Shown: positions 1-8,653, numbered from the stretch's first letter. The stretch is DNA of 64,000 bases from IDS-8 sp964491485 (GCA_964491485.1 CAZBGV010000005.1:1-64000); one strand, 5' to 3'. The notes: generated by a model not told the origin, from the letters alone. Numbers and translations are program-made.

Positions 1-11
1 AGTCACGTCCC

Positions 12-2204
12 ATGCGGTATCGGTTCGGGGATTGCGAGCTGGATGGAGCGCGTTTCGAGCTGCGTCGCGCCGGGCGACTCGAGCCGCTCGAGCCGCAGGT
101 CTTCGCGCTGCTGCTCTACCTGATTGAGAACCGCGATCGCGCGGTGACGCGTGCCGAGCTGAACCGGGCCGTTTGGGGCGGCCGGATCGTCACCGACTCG
201 GCGCTCAACAGCTGCATCAAAGCGGCCCGGCACGCGATCGGCGACGACGGCAAGTCACAGTCGCGGATCCGGACTTTGCACCGCACCGGTTATCGGTTCG
301 TCGGCCCGGTCAGTGAGCAGCCCGAAGCGATTGCACCGGCGAGCGGAAGGGACGTCGCTCCGGCGTCGAGCGAAATCGGCGCGCCCGACCCGCGACACAC
401 CGCCCCCGCGCAAGTCACGTCACCGGCACCGGCGGCAAGCAGATCGTCGCGATCCACCGCCGGTGCGCTGGGGCTCGCGGTTCTCCTGCTGCTCGGCGGA
501 TTCGGCATGTGGTCGCTGCGAGGTTCCTTCGCACCCGTGGACTCCGCAGAAGTCGTGCAGCTGGCGATCCCCGACGTCGGACCGCCTGTCCGGCAGCCGT
601 TTGGCGTGCGCCACCTGGCCATCTCGGCCGACGGCACACGAGTGGCCTATACCGCCCAGGCTCGACTCTGGATTCGCCCGATGCGCGAGCAACAGGCAGT
701 CGTCGTCGAAGCAACGACGCCCATGGATCCGTTCTTCTCCCCGGATGGAGAGTGGGTCGGGTTTTTCGAGTTGACCGGCCTCATGAGGGTGCCGAGCACC
801 GGCGGCACGCCCACGCAGATCGTTGCGACGTCCGAACGACCGGCCGGCGCGTCCTGGGGGACGGACGGCAACATCGTATTTGCGACCACGAGCGGTATCT
901 ACAAAGTTGCAGAAAGTGGCGGCGAGCCGCAGCTCCTTGCAAAACCGGAATTCGAGTCCGGCGAGCGCCTCTATGCCTGGCCTCATTTCGTGGCCGATGA
1001 GCAAGCCGTGCTGTTCACCGTCTATCCGCAGAATGCCACCCACGCGACGCGGATCGTGCGACTCGACTTGAGAACGGGCGAAGCCCGGGTTCTGCTGAGC
1101 GGCGGGGTTGCCGCCCGATACGCGCCCACGGGACACCTGGTCTATACCGCCGGGCGGACACTGTATGCCGTCGCCGTCGATCCGGCCGTCAGTGTCACGC
1201 GCGGCCCGCCGGTCGCCTTTCCGGGAATCTCGATCGCCGTCGGCCCGGATAACGGCGTTGCGGATTTCGCTTTTGCCGGGAACGGCACGCTCGTCTACAT
1301 CGGGCCACAAGCGTCCGACGAGGGGAACAGACAATTGTCGTGGGTGGACCGCGCAGGTGCCGTCGAGTCGCTGGCACTCCGGCCCGACCGGTACACAAAC
1401 CCTCGCATATCGCCGGATGGCAGGCTCGTGGCGCTGGACATCCCCGGCGTCAATCGCGACGTCTGGATTCTGGACCTGCGGCGTCGGAACCTCACGCGGC
1501 TTACGACGTCATCCTCGGAGGACATGTTGCCGCTGTGGAGCGTCGACGGCCGCCGCGTGTATTTCGCGTCGGACCGCGCCGGCTCGTTCGATATCTACTC
1601 CCGAGCCGTGAGCGGCCCCGCCGAAGAGCGGGTCGAGCTTGCCGGCGCCGGGTTTCAGGTCCCCCACTCATTCACTCCCGACGGCCGCCGGTTGATCGTC
1701 TATGAGAACTTCCACGACGTCAGCGTTCTGGATATTGCCCGGTCGAGGCTGGAGCCGCTCCTGCGCAACGAGTTCGAGCATCGTATCGTGGAGCTGTCTC
1801 CGGACGGCCGTTGGATAGCGTACGAATCCGACGAATCCGGCCAGCAATTCGAAATCTTCCTGCGCCCGTTCCCCGACGTGAGCACCCGGCGCGAGCAGGT
1901 ATCGATCGACGGCGGACGCTATCCCAAATGGGGTCCGCCCGGCAGCGGCGAGCTGTATTACGTGGATCTCGACGGCGGCATGATGGCCGCCGCCGTCGAG
2001 CTCGAGCCCACCCTGCGGCTTGGTGGCGTCACGAAGCTGTTTGACTGGAGACCGCCACCGCGCCACGTGTCGGGAAGGCCTTACGACCTTTCGCCGCTGG
2101 ACGGACGGTTCCTGATGCTCGAGGCGGCGAAATCCGCGGATGCCGTGACGCACATTTCGGTGGTCCTGAACTGGTTCAACGAGCTGCGCCGGCCAGGCCC
2201 CTGA
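12..2204 (+). CDS. CadC-like membrane transcriptional regulator with PD40 beta-propeller
   Basis: The protein has 730 residues. Residues 1-98 form an OmpR/PhoB-type winged helix (ALLLYLIENRDRAVTRAEL, then the RTLHRTGYRFVGP wing), as in CadC and ToxR. A proline/alanine linker leads to one membrane helix at about 150-168. From about 180 to the end there are TolB/PD40 blades, with repeated SPDG signatures such as FFSPDGEWVGFF and RISPDGRLVALD. The architecture puts DNA binding in the cytoplasm and a propeller sensor in the periplasm. The ligand is unknown. The start is the first ATG of the window, 11 bases from its edge, so a longer N-terminus cannot be excluded, although the wing domain looks complete. 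It is convergent with the next gene across a strong hairpin. Confidence 0.85.
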   Translation: MRYRFGDCELDGARFELRRAGRLEPLEPQVFALLLYLIENRDRAVTRAELNRAVWGGRIVTDSALNSCIKAARHAIGDDGKSQSRIRTLHRTGYRFVGPVSEQPEAIAPASGRDVAPASSEIGAPDPRHTAPAQVTSPAPAASRSSRSTAGALGLAVLLLLGGFGMWSLRGSFAPVDSAEVVQLAIPDVGPPVRQPFGVRHLAISADGTRVAYTAQARLWIRPMREQQAVVVEATTPMDPFFSPDGEWVGFFELTGLMRVPSTGGTPTQIVATSERPAGASWGTDGNIVFATTSGIYKVAESGGEPQLLAKPEFESGERLYAWPHFVADEQAVLFTVYPQNATHATRIVRLDLRTGEARVLLSGGVAARYAPTGHLVYTAGRTLYAVAVDPAVSVTRGPPVAFPGISIAVGPDNGVADFAFAGNGTLVYIGPQASDEGNRQLSWVDRAGAVESLALRPDRYTNPRISPDGRLVALDIPGVNRDVWILDLRRRNLTRLTTSSSEDMLPLWSVDGRRVYFASDRAGSFDIYSRAVSGPAEERVELAGAGFQVPHSFTPDGRRLIVYENFHDVSVLDIARSRLEPLLRNEFEHRIVELSPDGRWIAYESDESGQQFEIFLRPFPDVSTRREQVSIDGGRYPKWGPPGSGELYYVDLDGGMMAAAVELEPTLRLGGVTKLFDWRPPPRHVSGRPYDLSPLDGRFLMLEAAKSADAVTHISVVLNWFNELRRPGP

Positions 2205-2216
2205 TCCGGTCTCGCC

Positions 2217-2242
2217 TGCCCGGACCGTTGACGGTCCGGGCA
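2217..2242. terminator. Bidirectional hairpin terminator between convergent genes
   Basis: A perfect 12-base inverted repeat, TGCCCGGACCGT then ACGGTCCGGGCA with TG between, lies between the stop codons of the two convergent flanking genes. The innermost pairs must open, giving about 11 bp of stem and a 4-base loop. There is no long T tract on either side, so it may act as a stem-only or RNA-protecting structure. Confidence 0.6.
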
Positions 2243-2260
2243 CGGCAGTCGAGAGCATTG

Positions 2261-3226
2261 TTACCGGCGCTTGCTGACGAAGATGTCACCGTCGCGACCG
2301 AAATAGAGGCGTTCGCCGTCGCGAGACAGTGTCGCGCGTGTCTCGCTGCCGGGCGTGTTCACACCGTCGCCGACATTCCTGGGCGGCGACCAGGGCCCCG
2401 GCAGGAACCAGGCGAACGACATGTAGACGTCCTGGGAGACCTGGACCTGGCCGTTCGGGAGCGACACCGGACGGTCGGAGCTGAACACGATTTCGAAGCC
2501 GCCGGAGTCCCGCTCGCGCACGTTGGGCATCAGGTCCTGGCTCGGCGTGCTCAGTGCGTGGATGATCTTGCCGCGCCCGAACGTCCCGTCCTTGCGCATC
2601 TGGCTCACCCGGATGTCCTGGTGATCGGTCGTTCCGTTCGTGGAGTAGAACAGGAACGTCCCGTACGACGTTTCCACGAGCGACGGGCTGCGTTCCCCGC
2701 CGGGAGTATTCGGTCCTCCGGCGTCCTCACAGCCGAGGTTGACGGGCTCGCTCCAGCCGCCGGCCGGGCTCTGCCTCGAGATGTACATGTCGCCGTCACC
2801 GCAAGACCCCGCGCCGCCCCGTGTAGAGACGAACATCAACGAGCGGCCGCGAACCGGCGTGGGACAGAAATCGCCAAAGCCCGCTATGTTGATCGGGCTC
2901 TCGAGCCTCCGCGGGGCCTGCCACGGCGCGTCGATGCTCGTCCGGTCGGCAACCCAGATGTCGTTCGGCTCCTGGCCGCGGTTCGAGGCGAAGAAGAGGC
3001 TCAAGCCGTCCGGCGACTCGAACGGACAGCCTTCCGCGGAATCCGCCTCGTTGATCCCGCCCACGCGCTCCGCCCGGGTCCAGCGGGGGAATTGAGACCA
3101 GCCGAGGGCCAGACCATGGGGCCAGCCGTGTGACCAACCGCGGGGCCAGTCGTGCGCTCCGGCCGTCGCACCCGCCAAACCCATGACCAGCACGGCCGCG
3201 CCGGCCGCAGTCGCTTTACGCCACAT
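2261..3226 (-). CDS. Exported TolB/PD40-type beta-propeller protein
   Basis: The protein has 321 residues. A signal peptide covers about residues 1-23 (AAVLVMGLAGATAGA). A short tryptophan/histidine/glycine-rich stretch follows, with repeated GWxHG units at about 28-45. The rest is WD40-like PD40 blades, including FESPDGLSLFFASNRG near the start and SRDGERLYFGRDGDIFVSK at the end. Proteins of this family are usually periplasmic and have no assigned reaction. The neighbouring regulator also carries PD40 blades, but the genes are convergent, so a shared job is only a possibility. The gene is monocistronic as far as can be seen. Confidence 0.75.
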   Translation of the reverse strand: MWRKATAAGAAVLVMGLAGATAGAHDWPRGWSHGWPHGLALGWSQFPRWTRAERVGGINEADSAEGCPFESPDGLSLFFASNRGQEPNDIWVADRTSIDAPWQAPRRLESPINIAGFGDFCPTPVRGRSLMFVSTRGGAGSCGDGDMYISRQSPAGGWSEPVNLGCEDAGGPNTPGGERSPSLVETSYGTFLFYSTNGTTDHQDIRVSQMRKDGTFGRGKIIHALSTPSQDLMPNVRERDSGGFEIVFSSDRPVSLPNGQVQVSQDVYMSFAWFLPGPWSPPRNVGDGVNTPGSETRATLSRDGERLYFGRDGDIFVSKRR

Positions 3227-3559
3227 GTTGCTCTCCTCAAGACCGGTCTCTGCTCAGGTCTTGGGATTTGGCCCGACCCCGGCCGGAAAGTAATGAGCAA
3301 CCCGTGGTGAATTCGTGGAGAGTCATGAGGACCGGATCCGGAGGCCCGGAACCACGGTGTTGCGGTTCGGGGACGGCTCGCACAACGCGATCCCTTCGAT
3401 ACGCCGGCAGGGGCGCAGGCGTGGGAGTCCGCCAGCCGAGCTTGATCTTCCCCAGGTACTGCGACTTCCTTGTCGCCGCCCCCGGAACCCGAGTACTTGA
3501 CGAGGTTGCGCGCCGTTTTCAGCCAGTCGAGCGTGCTCGGCGTCGTTTCCTCGTGATAT
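3227..3559. other. Intergenic stretch holding a decayed copy of the AAA ATPase 3' end
   Basis: No intact gene was found in these 333 bases. The right part (3422-3553) is a degenerate direct repeat of the 3' end of the AAA+ ATPase gene at 4532-5767. The left part may be a more diverged continuation of the same duplication: short shared words in the ATPase reading direction (DQARLADS in both) continue past the ATPase stop. Confidence 0.6.
3422..3553 (-). pseudogene. Truncated, frameshifted duplicate of the AAA ATPase C-terminus
   Basis: The 132 bases match 4522-4655, the end of the AAA+ ATPase gene, almost base for base. On the minus strand the copy reads ETTPSTLDWLKTARNLVKYSGS, identical to the intact gene. 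It then diverges, lacks two bases after the KEV codons and loses the frame, so the native C-terminus and stop codon are gone. It has no start codon or upstream domain. It is a relic, not a gene. It ends 7 bases before the stop codon of the neighbouring 195-residue gene. Confidence 0.8.
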
Positions 3560-4147
3560 TCACTCCGTGAACCGAATGTCGGTGATGGATGCTTCAACGC
3601 TCCCTTCCAACCACTCGGTCGGGACCTTCTTTGCGGCGTAGAACTTACCCCGCTCCATTTCCCAAATGTACCCGGGCTTAAGCGGTTTACTGTCAGCTGA
3701 GAAGCTGTATTTGCTGACGAGTACGGGAAGAAAGTCCTCCTCTGCAATAACGTTGCCGTTCGAATCCTTGAAATAGATCGTGACTTCCACTTTGTCGAGT
3801 GATCTCTCGCCGCTGTTTCGTAGCTTGAACAACACTCCGGGCACTTTGCCATCGAGCATGGATTCCATGTACTTGGCGGACACGTCATACAGCTCCAGGT
3901 GCTCGTCAATGTAGGCCGTTCTGATCGCGTTCTCCTTGTCCTCCTCTGCTTGAACGGCTTCCTCGGAACGATCTCGCCGGTCGTTCGATCCGCCGCCTCC
4001 AAAGGTAGACGAAAGGCTTTCAGAAACGCCCTCCGCAGCGGAGAGCAACGCGGACCTCATTTCATATTTAAGGTGCTCGCGCCCTGCGAAATAGCCGATG
4101 ACCAGGCCAAGAAGTAGCACCAAGAGGTATCCTGCGTTCCTGTTCAT
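3560..4147 (-). CDS. Small membrane-anchored protein of unknown function
   Basis: The protein has 195 residues. An N-terminal membrane anchor or uncleaved signal lies at about 5-22 (GYLLVLLLGLVIGYFAG). A low-complexity linker rich in Ser, Gly, Asp, Arg and Glu follows (about 45-75). The C-terminal half looks like an all-beta domain: VPGVLFKLRNSGERSLDKVE and VTIYFKDSNGNVI resemble FxLYD/DUF2393-type domains that handle cell-surface or secreted partners. I do not recognise the exact family. Base composition is clearly lower in GC than its neighbours (30 G+C in bases 3661-3720 against 42 in 4921-4980). It lies between two copies of the ATPase 3' end, which suggests later arrival. A good match to a ribosome site is hard to see. 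Confidence 0.65.
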   Translation of the reverse strand: MNRNAGYLLVLLLGLVIGYFAGREHLKYEMRSALLSAAEGVSESLSSTFGGGGSNDRRDRSEEAVQAEEDKENAIRTAYIDEHLELYDVSAKYMESMLDGKVPGVLFKLRNSGERSLDKVEVTIYFKDSNGNVIAEEDFLPVLVSKYSFSADSKPLKPGYIWEMERGKFYAAKKVPTEWLEGSVEASITDIRFTE

Positions 4148-4531
4148 TTTCTTCTCCCGCCGGTTGTTCTCCGTGCGTCACGAGTCTGCCGCGGACGATG
4201 ATGCAATCGTTCGTGAAGCTCACCGCTCGCGGACCTGCAGCATCTCGTACCGTTCGCCGTTGCGGAGCCGGCGAGGTGAACCCGGTGCAGATGCCTCGTC
4301 GGAGAGGCCTCGCTTGTCCATGCGGCTCAGCGCTCGTCCGTGGCTGCTTCCCCTTCGCGAGCGAGCTCTCCGGCGTTGTGCTCGTACGGCTCCCCGGACG
4401 CCGCTCATCTCGGGGCAGCGTAGACCTGTGTCGGAAAGAAAACTGCGAACCCGGTCAGAGGTTGGGGTTCCGAAAGCTGTCCCGCTCACCGGATGGCCCC
4501 TGCGGGTCCGGACGCACGGCCTGGGAGTCCG
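4148..4531. other. Non-coding stretch upstream of the small membrane protein gene
   Basis: No gene is supported in these 384 bases; the open frames on both strands have Arg/Ser-rich compositions typical of chance frames in GC-rich DNA. It should contain the promoter of the leftward 195-residue gene and the 3' flank of the ATPase operon. Nothing else was recognised. Confidence 0.4.
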
Positions 4532-4655
4532 CTAGCCGAGCTTGATCTTCTTCAGGTACTGCTCGACTTCCTTGTAGCCGCCCTCGGAACCCGAGTACTT
4601 GACGAGGTTGCGCGCCGTTTTCAGCCAGTCGAGCGTGCTCGGCGTCGTTTCCTCG
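4522..4655. repeat. Direct repeat (functional copy) at the ATPase 3' end
   Basis: This 134-base segment covers the last codons and stop of the AAA+ ATPase gene and about 10 bases beyond. It recurs in the same orientation at 3422-3553 with a few substitutions and small deletions. The two copies bracket about 970 bases carrying one small gene. Confidence 0.85.
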
Positions 4656-5767
4656 AGCGCCGCGAGCAGGTCGCCCGTGCGCAGCCCGCGGCTGCCGCCG
4701 CCGTCGAGCAGCTCGGCGAGCACGCGGTCCTTGGCGGCGTCGATCAGGCCGTCGACGTCCGCACCGGAAAACAGGTTGGTCCGCGTCGCGAGCAGGGCGA
4801 TGTCGACGTCCTCGGTGGGCACGTTCGCGAGCTTGGCACGCAGCATCTCGGCGCGCGCGCCTTCGTCCGGCGGCGGCACGAAGACCTGGCGCGAGAACCG
4901 GCCCGGGCGCTTCATCGCCGGGTCGACGTCCCACGGCATGTTGGTCGCGGCGAGCACCAGGACGCCTTCGTTGCCGGCGTTGAATCCGTCGAGCTGCGCG
5001 AGGAACTCGTTGACGACCGTGCGGGCCGCGCTCGAGGCGGCCTTGGAACGCGAATACGCGAGCGCATCGAGCTCGTCGAAGAACAGGACACAAGGCTTGC
5101 CCAGGCGCGCCTGCTCGAAGATCGATGCAAGATTGCGCTCGCTCTCCCCTATCCACATGTTGAGCACGTCGCTGATACCGACCGCCTGGAAGGGGGCGCG
5201 ACACTCGCCGGCAATCGCGCGCGCGATGAGCGTCTTACCACAGCCCGGGGGGCCGTACAGCAGCACGCCGCCTCCCGCCTTCTTGCGAAAACGCTGGAAA
5301 AGACCCGGGTTGCGGAACGGTTCGATGATCTGGAGCCGCAAGAGCTTCTTCAGCGCGTCCATGCCGGCCACGTCGTCGAAGCGAACGCCGTCGTGCGCGG
5401 CGCGCCGCAACGGCGTCACCGTGGCGCCGCCACCGCCCGGCACGACGCTGAGCTTCGGCGCGGACGGCTGCGCCTTGCCGGCCAGCTGCTCGAGCTCGGG
5501 GTCCGTGAGGAAGCCATCCAGCGGGCGCGCGCGCTGGTAGGTCGCGAGCGCCTCGGCGGCCCGGCCCAGGGCGAGCGCGCAGCGCGCGAGACCGACCAGC
5601 GCGACCGGGTTTTCCTTGTCCTGGTCGGCCGCCAGGGAGAATTGCCGGCCCGCTTTCGCCGCATCGCCTGCCGCGAGCAGCGCCTGCGCGTACTGGAGCC
5701 GCCGCTCCACGTCGAACGGGTTTTCGAGAAGCGCCTGCTCGAGCGCGGAAAGGTCGGGGTCGTTCAT
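4532..5767 (-). CDS. AAA+ ATPase with N-terminal TPR-like region
   Basis: The protein has 411 residues. Residues 1-85 are TPR-like (ALLENPFDVERRLQYAQALLA). A linker follows, then a classical AAA module of the Vps4/FtsH/spastin class: Walker A GPPGCGKT at 172-179, pore-loop region MWIGESE at 204-210, Walker B VLFFDELD at 227-234, sensor-1 Asn 276 and arginine fingers in MKRPGRFSRQ at 285-294. This predicts a hexameric unfoldase or remodelling motor; the substrate is unknown. The ATG at 5767 was chosen because it overlaps the upstream stop (TGATG) and begins the TPR. A 63-residue upstream extension of the frame is Arg-rich and overlaps the neighbour. It is the last gene of a three-gene operon, and its 3' end has been duplicated downstream. 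Confidence 0.88.
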   Translation of the reverse strand: MNDPDLSALEQALLENPFDVERRLQYAQALLAAGDAAKAGRQFSLAADQDKENPVALVGLARCALALGRAAEALATYQRARPLDGFLTDPELEQLAGKAQPSAPKLSVVPGGGGATVTPLRRAAHDGVRFDDVAGMDALKKLLRLQIIEPFRNPGLFQRFRKKAGGGVLLYGPPGCGKTLIARAIAGECRAPFQAVGISDVLNMWIGESERNLASIFEQARLGKPCVLFFDELDALAYSRSKAASSAARTVVNEFLAQLDGFNAGNEGVLVLAATNMPWDVDPAMKRPGRFSRQVFVPPPDEGARAEMLRAKLANVPTEDVDIALLATRTNLFSGADVDGLIDAAKDRVLAELLDGGGSRGLRTGDLLAALEETTPSTLDWLKTARNLVKYSGSEGGYKEVEQYLKKIKLG

Positions 5768-6660
5768 CAGCGCAGCAGGCGGCGGAGGAGCGGCGGCCAC
5801 GCCCAGCTGTACACGACGTAGGCGATGAACGCGAGGGCGAGGCCGCCCTGCCACCCGGCAAGCGGAGTGTCCGCGAGGATGTCGGTTCGGATCAGCACCA
5901 CGACGACGAGCCAGATGCCGATCGAAGCGGCCCAGCCCCACTTCTGCATCGGCCACAGGGGCAGCATGCTCCAGTGCGACTGGTGGCGCAGCGCGGCCGC
6001 CATCTCCACGATGGCGTCATTGTCCGGATGGCGGCGGACCAGCTCACCGGCCAGCCCGTACGCCTGGCGAGTCTTGCCCTCATCGACCAGGCGCTGCACG
6101 AGGCGAATCGCGGTGGCGGCCTGGTCGGGGTGCTCCTCGAGCAACTGGCGCAGGCGGGCACGCTGCTCCTTGTCCGGGTGAGCGATGAACCCGCACAGCA
6201 CGTGCAGGTTGAGCGCCTCCTCGTGCTCCGGGTCGCGGCGCAGCGCCTCGGCGGCAAGCCGCTCCGCCTTTTCGACGTTGAACGTGCGCACCATGATCTG
6301 CGCGTAACGCGCATACAGGTCGGGATCGTCCGGGTCATTCCTGAGCAGGTCGATGACGAGCTCTTCGGCTTCTGCGTAACGCTCCTGCTCCATCCGGATA
6401 CGGCACAAGAGCAGGCGCGCGGACCGGGATTCCGGCTCGAGCGCAAGAACCTGCCCGACCGTGGCAGCTGCCGGATCGAGACGATCCTCCATCCAGTCGA
6501 TACACGCGGAGTACTCGAGCAGCGCCGGGCTGTCCGGGAATTTCGGCAACGCTGTCGCGAGCACCTTGCGGGCGGCGGGCAGGCGCTGCCGTTCGAGCAA
6601 TGCCTGGAGCTCGGCGAGCGCGCTCTCGAGCTCGCCGGACGTACCGGCTGGCCGGCTCAC
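5767..6660 (-). CDS. TPR protein with two C-terminal membrane helices
   Basis: The protein has 297 residues. Residues 10-225 are helical TPR-like repeats with typical spacing (LLCRIRMEQERYAEAEELVIDLL; LYARYAQIMVRTFNVEKAERLAAEAL). Two membrane helices lie at about 241-258 and 270-288. The repeats probably face the cytoplasm and recruit partners to the membrane, perhaps the AAA+ ATPase encoded next. The start is GTG at 6660, forming a GTGA overlap with the stop of the upstream gene. The stop overlaps the ATPase start by one base. This tight coupling suggests the three products are made in fixed ratio and form one complex. No known system was recognised. Confidence 0.8.
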   Translation of the reverse strand: MSRPAGTSGELESALAELQALLERQRLPAARKVLATALPKFPDSPALLEYSACIDWMEDRLDPAAATVGQVLALEPESRSARLLLCRIRMEQERYAEAEELVIDLLRNDPDDPDLYARYAQIMVRTFNVEKAERLAAEALRRDPEHEEALNLHVLCGFIAHPDKEQRARLRQLLEEHPDQAATAIRLVQRLVDEGKTRQAYGLAGELVRRHPDNDAIVEMAAALRHQSHWSMLPLWPMQKWGWAASIGIWLVVVVLIRTDILADTPLAGWQGGLALAFIAYVVYSWAWPPLLRRLLR

Positions 6661-7130
6661 GGGACGCCCTCCCCGGATACGAACAACGCGATGCTGCCCA
6701 GCAGGATCGTGAGGAACAGGCTGACAAGGACGGCGGCGATGACAGCGATCCAGGGAGAGGCCGGGTCGATGCCGAGCATGCGCTGGGTGCGGTACGCGTT
6801 GCGATGCAGCCAGTAGCAGCCGCCGGCAAGAGCGAAGCCCGCGGCGCGGTGCAGCATCCGCACCTGCGTGCGCGAGTCGGCCGGCTCCGGTCCGAGCATC
6901 GAGAACAGGAGCAGCACGGCGACGGCCGCCACGACGAGGGCGAGGCCGAGCACGAGGGCGTCGCGGCGCAGCCGGCCCAGGCGTCTCGCATTCTCGAGCG
7001 CGATCAGCGGTGCGGCGAAGACACCGCCGAAGAACGCGGCGGCGATCAGCGCATTGACCGAGAACAAGGGAGCGCGCGGCGCAGCGCCGACGGAAGGCGT
7101 CAAAAGGTCTTCGACGTCCTGGGCCCCCAC
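6657..7130 (-). CDS. Small multi-pass membrane protein, first gene of the ATPase operon
   Basis: The protein has 157 residues and about four membrane helices: roughly 25-46, 60-82, 93-108 (weak) and 130-153. There is a short Arg-rich loop after the first helix (NARRLGRLRRD). No family was recognised. It starts at ATG 7130, and its stop overlaps the GTG start of the TPR gene. A plausible role is the membrane base for the TPR/AAA+ pair that follows. The promoter should lie in the 252 bases to the right, which hold no other recognisable gene. Confidence 0.65.
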   Translation of the reverse strand: MGAQDVEDLLTPSVGAAPRAPLFSVNALIAAAFFGGVFAAPLIALENARRLGRLRRDALVLGLALVVAAVAVLLLFSMLGPEPADSRTQVRMLHRAAGFALAGGCYWLHRNAYRTQRMLGIDPASPWIAVIAAVLVSLFLTILLGSIALFVSGEGVP

Positions 7131-7382
7131 GTATCGTTCTTCTGCGGTTCCGCGGACCGGAGATGGCGGTCATCCTAACAGGTCGGCGCCCGGCCGGCGC
7201 GGCCTGCGTCACATCCGAGTGCCACCCGGTCGAGGCTGACCTGGAAGAACGTATTGCCCCCGGGTTCCGCTCCGTACTGTTCGCCGCATTCGGCGTGCCG
7301 GGCCTGGTGCTCGCGGCCGTCGGATTCTATGCCGTTACCGCGACCGTCGTCGCCGAGCGCACGATCGGGTTCTTGCCGGCGT

Positions 7383-8561
7383 CTAAGCTGCCGGTGGCCG
7401 CGCGATTTCCCGAACGTGGCGTTCGGAAAGGTCCTCGAGCCTTACACAGCCGAGAAGCGCAAGATCGCGCTCGAGCTCCTCGGTCAGGAGGCGCAGCATC
7501 CGGGTGACACCCCGCTCGCCGCCGGCGGCGAGCGCGTAGAGGTACGGCCGGCCGATTGAAACAGCGTTCGCACCCAGCGCCAGCGCCTTGACGATATCCG
7601 TACCGCGGCGCACGCCCCCGTCGATGATCAGCTCCAGCCTGTTGCCGACGCGTTCGCGGATCTCGCGCAGCATGTCGATCGGCGCGATCGCATGGTCCAA
7701 TTGCCGCCCGCCGTGGTTCGAGATCATGGCGGCGCTTGCACCCACATCGACAGCGCGCTGCGCATCCCCGGGTGAGAGGATTCCCTTGATCACGAACGGA
7801 CCGTTCCACCTCGAGATCACCTCGGCGGCGTCGTCCCACGTGATGCCGCGATCGAACTGGCTGTTGACGTACGCGATGATGCCGAGCGGGCCGCTGGCCA
7901 GGACATCCTTGCGATGCGCAATGTTGGCCAGCCGGAAATCGGAATTCCGGAGAAACTGCAGCGACCAGCCCGCGCGCAGCGCGAAGCTCGCGAAGCTCCT
8001 TGCGGACGGCCGTGGCGGGATCACGAATCCGCTGCGCTTGTCGCGCTCGCGATTGCCTGCCAGCGGGGTGTCGACGGTGAGGCAGAGCGCATCGTAACCG
8101 GCGGACCTCGCCCGCTCGACGAGCTCCGCCGTCAGGCCGCGATCCCGGTGGATGTAGATCTGGAACATCTTGGGACCGTGCTTCACCTTCGCCACTTCCT
8201 CGATGCTCGCCGTTCCCATCGTCGAGAGCGAGTACATGACGCCGCATGCTTCCGCCGCGCGCGCCACGCCGAGCTCCCTTTCCTGGTGAAAGAGGCGCGA
8301 CATCCCGGTCGGTGACAGGACGACAGGCGCCGCGACCGCCGCCCCCAGGATGCGGGTCCCGACGTCTACGGCAGAAATGTCACGGAGGCATTCCGGAACG
8401 AGGCGGTAGCGGTCAAACGCGGCGACGTTCCCTGCCACCGCCCGTTCGTCCTCGGCCCCGCCCTCGAGATAGTGATAAATGGGCGCGGGAAGCTTGCGCC
8501 TCGCCAGCCTGCGAAAGTCCGCCACGCAGTGGCAGGCCTCGATCCGACTCCAGGGCGGCAT
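7383..8561 (-). CDS. FMN-dependent alpha-hydroxyacid oxidase/dehydrogenase (LldD/mandelate dehydrogenase family)
   Basis: The protein has 392 residues, the normal length for the family. These enzymes oxidise 2-hydroxy acids to 2-oxo acids with FMN. Visible signatures are the N-terminal YHYLEGGAEDE, SPTGMSRLFH in the first barrel strands, TVDTP at 162-166 and the active-site block SNHGGRQLD at 281-289. In that block His 283 is the catalytic base and Arg 286 binds the substrate carboxylate. The phosphate-binding DGGVRRGTDIVKALALGA follows. It is divergent from the BKACE gene, with a shared palindromic operator between them. The exact substrate cannot be read from sequence; lactate, mandelate, glycolate-like and longer hydroxy acids are all possible. 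Confidence 0.9.
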   Translation of the reverse strand: MPPWSRIEACHCVADFRRLARRKLPAPIYHYLEGGAEDERAVAGNVAAFDRYRLVPECLRDISAVDVGTRILGAAVAAPVVLSPTGMSRLFHQERELGVARAAEACGVMYSLSTMGTASIEEVAKVKHGPKMFQIYIHRDRGLTAELVERARSAGYDALCLTVDTPLAGNRERDKRSGFVIPPRPSARSFASFALRAGWSLQFLRNSDFRLANIAHRKDVLASGPLGIIAYVNSQFDRGITWDDAAEVISRWNGPFVIKGILSPGDAQRAVDVGASAAMISNHGGRQLDHAIAPIDMLREIRERVGNRLELIIDGGVRRGTDIVKALALGANAVSIGRPYLYALAAGGERGVTRMLRLLTEELERDLALLGCVRLEDLSERHVREIARPPAA

Positions 8562-8577
8562 GGGTCGTCCAGTTATG

Positions 8578-8593
8578 ATGTGTGATCATATAC
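8578..8593. promoter_or_regulatory. Putative GntR operator, site 1
   Basis: The sequence is ATGTGTGATCATATAC, an imperfect palindrome centred on TGATCA. It shares its first 11 bases, ATGTGTGATCA, with 12121-12136 and 18293-18308. It lies 16 bases upstream of the oxidase start (8561) and 60 bases upstream of the BKACE start (8654), so it could control both divergent genes. The likely binder is the GntR/FCD protein encoded at 12241. Confidence 0.65.
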
Positions 8594-8653
8594 GTTATCA
8601 TAGCCGGGGCAGGCAGACAGCCCCCCCTCCGGGCCGACGAACGAAGGAGACCC

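Noticed and set aside
2228..3133. 301-residue plus-strand frame opposite the PD40 protein
   Set aside because: Antisense shadow with no domain, no ribosome site, and composition expected from the complementary strand of a GC-rich gene.
5768..5956. 63-residue N-terminal extension of the AAA ATPase frame
   Set aside because: It overlaps the TPR gene, is Arg/Pro-rich, and the ATG at 5767 has ideal stop-start coupling.
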